This document shows positions 59,875 through 64,000 of a DNA stretch of 64,000 nucleotides, piece by piece. The notes beneath the pieces were generated by a model. It saw only the letters and a program-made list of their open reading frames with translations. It did no database searches and was not told the DNA's origin. This stretch comes from UBA6927 sp022447855 (GTDB lineage Bacteria; Chloroflexota; Dehalococcoidia; Lucifugimonadales; UBA6927), in assembly GCA_022447855.1 (NCBI GenBank), contig JAKUTX010000005.1, positions 11,316 through 75,315 of the forward strand, in the 5' to 3' direction. Position 1 is the first letter of the stretch, and the number at the start of each line of letters is the position of its first letter. Made by a program: the position numbers and the translations under genes.

Positions 59875-60942
59875 GTGAAATTGTCTTATGTACCTTTTCT
59901 AGTTGTAATGATTTTTATATTTGTTTCATGTAGTTCATCTGGAATTTCGGAAGAGGAAAGAACTTTGGAAGCATTAGCAAAATATAGTTCTTCCGAGCAG
60001 AGTTCGTCCAAGATGGATTCATCAGGTAAATTGTCTTCAAGTTCAGTTGTCCCCTCAAGTAACACTATTAAACCTAGAGAGTCTGAGGTTTCTAAAGTGG
60101 CTTCTACTCCAACTTCTGTTTCGGTAGCTGGGATTGAAAATTCCCGGGATGAAGATCATATGATGAATGCCAGAAATTTGCTTCAACAAGGCCTTGCTGA
60201 AGAAGCTATTGAAGAACTAGAAAATGCAATTTTGAAAGATCCGGATAATTTAGAGGCATATGCCGGAAAAGTTGAAATCAGGCTGGGAATAGGAGATCTT
60301 GATTTAGCATTAGTTGAATTAAATTTAGCTATTGAAAAATTTCAGGAATTGGCTGGTAATTCAGACAAAATTTCTCAACACCTAAAATATTTGTACGTAG
60401 TTAAAGCTCAATCACATGAGCAATTAAATCAATTAGAGGAATCTGAATCTAGTTATGATGATCTTGTTAGGATTGCTCCTGAGGATTCCATTGGATATTC
60501 AGGAAGAGCTTGGATCAAGTTCAAATTAGGTGAATTGGAAGATTCTACAGAAGATTTTGAAAAATCGTTAACTATTGACTCTTCCAATGTAATGAATTTA
60601 TACTTCGCTACTTTTCCATACCTTTATTTGGGAGATTATGAACGTGTTATTGAATTAACAAATAAAATAATTGACTTGGATCCATTACATGGGAATGCTT
60701 ACAGCAGAAAAGGATTGGCTAATTCCGGTTTGGGTGAATACAATCTCGCGTTGCAAAATTTAAATAAGGCAATTGAAATTCATAGTGATAGATCAAATTA
60801 TTATATGGAACGATCTTTTGTATATGAAGCACTTGAAAATAGTGAATTAGCAGACAAAGATCGTAACACCGCATGCAAACTTCATGAACAATTTGGAGGT
60901 CTTGATAATCCAATGCTATGCCTTAGTGCTCCAACACCTTAG
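59875..60942 (+). CDS. TPR lipoprotein
   Basis: A GTG start at 59875, preceded by GAGGTG, leads to a signal peptide with lipobox FIFVSC (Cys19). A Ser-rich linker follows (residues 20-75), then about six tetratricopeptide repeats, for example ARNLLQQGLAEEAIEELENAILKDPDNLEAYAGKVEI, GYSGRAWIKFKLGELEDSTEDFEKSLTID and NAYSRKGLANSGLGEYNLALQNLNKAIEI. It is predicted to be a membrane-anchored scaffold. The same design (lipobox, linker, TPRs) appears in the gene at 27154. No specific function is known. Confidence 0.87.
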   Translation: MKLSYVPFLVVMIFIFVSCSSSGISEEERTLEALAKYSSSEQSSSKMDSSGKLSSSSVVPSSNTIKPRESEVSKVASTPTSVSVAGIENSRDEDHMMNARNLLQQGLAEEAIEELENAILKDPDNLEAYAGKVEIRLGIGDLDLALVELNLAIEKFQELAGNSDKISQHLKYLYVVKAQSHEQLNQLEESESSYDDLVRIAPEDSIGYSGRAWIKFKLGELEDSTEDFEKSLTIDSSNVMNLYFATFPYLYLGDYERVIELTNKIIDLDPLHGNAYSRKGLANSGLGEYNLALQNLNKAIEIHSDRSNYYMERSFVYEALENSELADKDRNTACKLHEQFGGLDNPMLCLSAPTP

Positions 60943-60991
60943 TAGTTTAATCGTACAATATTTTTATCAAATCTTTCTTATAGGATAAATT

Positions 60992-61990
60992 TTGATAGTA
61001 AAAGCAAATGATCCACGAATTTCATGGCAAGGGATCATTTCATTGGAAGTGACTGATAGTTTTGTAAAGCCGTGGCGTATACCCTTTAACGATCGTGAGT
61101 TGTTCCCTCCTAAAGAAATGTTAGAGCGTGCTTCTGCTCCAGCGGGAGTAAGGCTTAGTTTCCATACTGACTCGACTTTCATTTTGGGAAAGATTGAGAA
61201 TCCCAAAAGTGAAGATTCCGCATTTTTAGATGTTTTTTGTAATGGGGTTTTTTTTGAATCAATACTGATTTCGAATGCCAACGAATTTCAAGTTCGGAAT
61301 CTTTCGGACGGTGAAAATTTCATTGAGATTTGGTTGCCCCAGTTTACAGAATTCCGTTTAAAATCACTTTCTTTTGATAAAAATTCCTCCCTTCGACCTT
61401 TTGTAGATGATAGGCCTAAATGGATAACATATGGCAGTTCTATTACCCATTTCAAAACTGCAGAAAAACCAAGTCTGACTTGGCCATCTATCGTTTCCAG
61501 AGAACATGGCATGAATCTAACATGTCTTGGTTATGCGGGTAATTGTCATTTAGAGCCAAATCTAGCAATGATGATTCGAGATACTCCTGCTGATTTTATA
61601 TCAATTAAACTTGGAATAAATGTTCACAATCACGCGAGTATGAGTGTTAGGACGTTTATGCCAGGTGTAATTGGATTTATAAAAATTATTCGTGAAAAGC
61701 ATCCATATATTCCAATTGTTGTAATTTCGCCTATTTTCTCCTCACTAAGAGAACACACCCATAATATTGTAGGTTTGAATTTAGAAATTATGCGTAACGA
61801 AATTCAAAGTTCTGTGAAAAAGTTTAAAACTCAAGGTGATTTAAATTTACATTATGTTGATGGATTGGATATTTTCGGACCAGAATATGCACATCTTTTG
61901 CCGGATGATTTGCATCCGAATGTTGAAGGATACAACATTCTAGCGCACAACTTTTTGAAAAGAGTAGTACGACCATTTTTCAAAGATTAG
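60992..61990 (+). CDS. SGNH/GDSL hydrolase with N-terminal beta-domain
   Basis: The N-terminal domain (1-140) is a strand-rich jelly-roll-like region seen in two-domain acetyl/acyl esterases. The catalytic domain begins at KWITYGSSITHF with the nucleophile Ser150 (G-S-S-I in place of G-D-S-L), LGYAGNCHLEP (Gly and Asn), and DDLHPNVEGY with the Asp and His. The 332 residues carry no signal peptide. It probably removes acyl groups from carbohydrate or other small molecules. The start is TTG at 60992. It follows the TPR lipoprotein by 49 bases. Confidence 0.85.
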   Translation: MIVKANDPRISWQGIISLEVTDSFVKPWRIPFNDRELFPPKEMLERASAPAGVRLSFHTDSTFILGKIENPKSEDSAFLDVFCNGVFFESILISNANEFQVRNLSDGENFIEIWLPQFTEFRLKSLSFDKNSSLRPFVDDRPKWITYGSSITHFKTAEKPSLTWPSIVSREHGMNLTCLGYAGNCHLEPNLAMMIRDTPADFISIKLGINVHNHASMSVRTFMPGVIGFIKIIREKHPYIPIVVISPIFSSLREHTHNIVGLNLEIMRNEIQSSVKKFKTQGDLNLHYVDGLDIFGPEYAHLLPDDLHPNVEGYNILAHNFLKRVVRPFFKD

Positions 61991-62019
61991 GAAGTGCACA
62001 GTTTTCATTTGTAGATGTT

Positions 62020-62047
62020 TTGACAAAACCACGCAAACTATTACCAT
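62020..62047 (+). promoter_or_regulatory. Candidate promoter of trhO
   Basis: TTGACA (62020-62025) with a 16-base spacer to TACCAT (62042-62047), about 50 bases before the trhO start. Matches the pattern at 57271. Confidence 0.4.
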
Positions 62048-62097
62048 GTAGATGGTTTGCTATGTGAATTATCTACATAACACATTAGGTAAGTATA

Positions 62098-63066
62098 TTG
62101 GATTTAAAAAATGACAATTTGAATAATTCGTTGCTGGACGTTGCTGCTTTGTATCAATTTGTAGAGATTTCAAATATTGATTTTAAACGACGGCAACTAA
62201 TTGAACTTTGTAGAGATAACAATATTAAAGGAACAATAATTATAGCTGAAGAAGGTATTAATGGGACAATTGCTGGGAAGTCTGAATCTTTGTTATTGAT
62301 TATTAATCATATTCGTGACTGGTCTGAAATCGATGATTTAGAAGTAAAATATTCTTCTACGACCACTCAGACTTTTCATAGATTAAAGGTTAAATCTAAG
62401 CAAGAAATAGTTACTATGGGTAAAAAAAATATTGATCCCAAGAAGTTGAAAGGTGATTACATTGATGCAATCGATTGGAATGATTTTATTCAAAGAGATG
62501 ATGTTATTTTGATTGATGCCCGGAATATTTATGAGACTCAGGTCGGGAAATTTTTTAATGCTATTGACCCTGAAATAGATCATTTCAAAGAATTTCCTGA
62601 GTGGGTTGAGAATTTTATCCAGGATATTCCAGAAGACAAAAAAATTGCAATGTATTGCACTGGCGGTATTCGCTGTGAAAAGGCGAGTTCATATCTGAAA
62701 AAATTGGGACATCAAGAGGTTTATCAACTTAAAGGGGGGATACTGAAATATCTTGAGGTTGTATCAAAGGATGTCAGTCTTTGGGAAGGGGAGTGTTTTG
62801 TGTTTGATGGACGAGTCTCGTTGAAACATGGTTTAGAGGAAGGTACTTACTCTCTTTGTTTTGGTTGCCAATTTCCCGTATCTGAGAGGCAAAGACAATC
62901 TCCTTTCTTTGAAGATGGCGTTACTTGTGATCATTGTTATCATGAGCTTACAGAAAAGCAAAAAGAAGGATCTAGAGAGAGGCGTCGGCAGATTTCTCTT
63001 TCTAAAGAGAGAGGTGAGGTTCATATTGGGAAGGTTTTTGGAAACGCACCTGATATAAGTTACTAG
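62098..63066 (+). CDS. trhO: tRNA uridine(34) hydroxylase, rhodanese-domain
   Basis: TrhO (YceA-type) uses a rhodanese-like domain to hydroxylate wobble uridine-34 of tRNAs to 5-hydroxyuridine, aided by oxygen. At 322 residues it has the N-terminal ferredoxin-like domain (TIIIAEEGINGTIAG), the HRLKVKSKQEIVTMG region, VILIDARNIYETQVGKFFNAIDP, and the active-site Cys187 in YCTGGIRCEKASSYL, then a C-terminal Cys-rich motif (CFGCQFPVSE ... VTCDHCYHEL). The start is TTG at 62098 with AGGT upstream. It stands alone between the SGNH hydrolase and VOC genes. Confidence 0.92.
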   Translation: MDLKNDNLNNSLLDVAALYQFVEISNIDFKRRQLIELCRDNNIKGTIIIAEEGINGTIAGKSESLLLIINHIRDWSEIDDLEVKYSSTTTQTFHRLKVKSKQEIVTMGKKNIDPKKLKGDYIDAIDWNDFIQRDDVILIDARNIYETQVGKFFNAIDPEIDHFKEFPEWVENFIQDIPEDKKIAMYCTGGIRCEKASSYLKKLGHQEVYQLKGGILKYLEVVSKDVSLWEGECFVFDGRVSLKHGLEEGTYSLCFGCQFPVSERQRQSPFFEDGVTCDHCYHELTEKQKEGSRERRRQISLSKERGEVHIGKVFGNAPDISY

Positions 63067-63143
63067 GATTAATATCATTCGGAGTTGAATTTTTTCCTAA
63101 ATACTAGCATCATGTATGCAACTAATTTTATGAGGATAATAAT

Positions 63144-63575
63144 ATGATCAAAGGTTTCAATCATTCAGGTTTTGTAGTTCGAGACCTAGAAAAAATGGTT
63201 TCATTTTATCGAGACGATTTAGGCTTAGAAATTGAAAAAGAAATTGATAGTAAAGCTCCCGAATCTGGAAATCATACAGGCATACCTGGTTCACACAGAA
63301 CTTTAGTGTTTGTAGGCAAAGGTGGAGGACACGCATTGGAGCTTGTTTATTATATTTATCCAGAGAGTGAAAATGGGCATTTAGATAGAGCTCAACTGGG
63401 AGCTTCCCATGTATGTTTTGATGTTGAGGATATTCAGGGGCTGTATAAAGATTTGACTTCCAAAGGAATTAAGTTTGTTACACCTCCAATAATGTCAGTC
63501 ACACCAGATGGAATTGAGAAAGGGATTTGTTATTGCCAAGATCCTGAAGGGAATTGGTTAGAATTTATTCAATAA
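63144..63575 (+). CDS. VOC-family (glyoxalase/dioxygenase-fold) protein
   Basis: A vicinal-oxygen-chelate protein of 143 residues with two betaalphabetabetabeta modules: KGFNHSGFVVRDLEKMVSFYRDDLGLEIEKE begins the first (metal His), GASHVCFDVEDIQGLYKDLTSKGIKFVTPP the second (His), and CYCQDPEGNWLEFIQ closes with the metal Glu. The group includes glyoxalase I, dioxygenases, methylmalonyl-CoA epimerase and resistance proteins; the class is not clear. AGGA precedes the ATG. The UGSC gene starts 12 bases after its stop, so they are probably one operon. Confidence 0.9.
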   Translation: MIKGFNHSGFVVRDLEKMVSFYRDDLGLEIEKEIDSKAPESGNHTGIPGSHRTLVFVGKGGGHALELVYYIYPESENGHLDRAQLGASHVCFDVEDIQGLYKDLTSKGIKFVTPPIMSVTPDGIEKGICYCQDPEGNWLEFIQ

Positions 63576-63587
63576 TAGGAGAGATAG

Positions 63588-64000
63588 ATGCACTTACTTG
63601 AAGTATATAATCCTGTTGCGCCACAGCGCGGGATGATGAATGTATTTGAGCCGAACTCTCGCCCATCCACACTGGATGGTAAGACAGTTGGTTTGTTATG
63701 GAGTGGGACTCATGGCGGTGATTTGGCATTAAATCGTGCTGGAGAGGTTATTCAGCAGCGATATAGTGATGTTAAGGTGAATTTCTACACTGGAGGAAAC
63801 TATCCAGCTCCGACGCATATTGTAGAACAGGCGGCAAGGGATTGTGATGTAGTCATAGGTGCGACGGCCGACTGAGGTACTTGTGCGTCGTGGATGTGCT
63901 ACGACATGATAGAAATTGAGAAGATGGGCAAACCTGCTGGCCCGATAGTTTCGGGTAGATTTGAGGATGACGCTATAGCTAGTTCTCGTACTTTTGGTAT
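63588..64000 (+). CDS. UGSC-type selenoprotein, Sec at codon 96 (partial at window edge)
   Basis: The frame from ATG 63588 (GGAGA upstream) meets TGA at 63873-63875 after 95 codons. Reading on in the same frame gives no further stop to the window end, and the sequence around it is VIGATADUGTCASWMCYDMIE, matching the (U/C)-G-[ST]-C motif that names the UGSC (seleno)protein family. The downstream residues (MGKPAGPIVSGRFEDDAIASSRTFG) continue the family's domain. A SECIS-like hairpin follows the TGA. The biochemical function is not established; U-x-x-C suggests redox chemistry. G+C is about 47-53% in sampled lines, against about 32% in a sampled line of the upstream VOC gene. The C-terminus lies beyond the window. 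Confidence 0.92.
63887..63905 (+). promoter_or_regulatory. SECIS-like hairpin in the UGSC mRNA
   Basis: GTCGT (63887-63891) and ACGAC (63901-63905) pair perfectly around the loop GGATGTGCT. The loop starts 17 bases after the TGA and begins with GG, which fits the bacterial SECIS rule (about 16-37 bases, G early in the loop). The stem is short, so thermodynamic prediction should be done. Confidence 0.65.

Overview
The window is 64 kb of an AT-rich (roughly 35-40% G+C by eye), densely packed bacterial chromosome. Gaps are short, many starts are TTG, and Shine-Dalgarno sites are clear. Three mandelate racemase/muconate lactonizing (enolase superfamily) paralogues, DUF1501/DUF1800/NHL-propeller modules, a sulfatase, HpcH/HpaI aldolase, SMP-30, cupins and VOC proteins together resemble marine SAR202-type Chloroflexota. 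That assignment is an inference from gene content, not from a marker phylogeny.

The central theme is selenocysteine (Sec). The window holds a tRNA-Sec with a TCA anticodon (51503-51600), selA (38741-40150), and a selD that is itself a selenoprotein: it starts at 31181 and reads an in-frame TGA as Sec17. At the right edge lies a second selenoprotein gene of the UGSC type (63588 to beyond 64000), read through an in-frame TGA at 63873-63875. Both TGA codons are followed by hairpins that fit the bacterial SECIS geometry. No selB is visible, so it would have to lie outside the window. A NifS-type cysteine desulfurase near tRNA-Sec could supply selenium.

Layout. 1-4502: end of an exported protein, bioY, a small protein, thiL, an orphan DUF1501, apt and a small protein. 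4756-18798: a catabolic zone with a D-2-hydroxyacid dehydrogenase, an orphan AT-rich gene, three enolase-superfamily enzymes, cupins, an esterase-like hydrolase, a sulfatase, an SDR epimerase, quinone reductase, SMP-30, nhaA, tRNA-Ile and tRNA-Gly. 18941-22645: the DUF1800-DUF1501-propeller module. 22666-27753: pyrimidine deoxynucleotide genes (a Dcd-like protein, a tandem ThyX-like protein, dcd) and two lipoproteins. 27886-40150: housekeeping genes (gamma-carbonic-anhydrase-like, argS, selD, CCA-adding enzyme, fumC, threonine aldolase, rarA, selA). 40283-45090: coaE and a MoxR/CbbQ-CbbO-type AAA+/VWA pair. 45092-49480: a Gld-type ABC exporter operon. 49675-53123: cysteine desulfurase, tRNA-Sec and lipoproteins, one with an acidic tandem repeat. 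53196-54437: an MFS gene of clearly higher G+C. 54617-63575: oxidoreductases, a second propeller-DUF1800 module, a TPR lipoprotein, an SGNH hydrolase, trhO and a VOC protein, followed by the higher-G+C UGSC selenoprotein gene.

The most notable observations are the two recoded UGA genes, a perfect palindrome abutting the selD promoter, the modular DUF1800/DUF1501/propeller loci, and two compositionally foreign genes, one of them beside tRNA-Sec.
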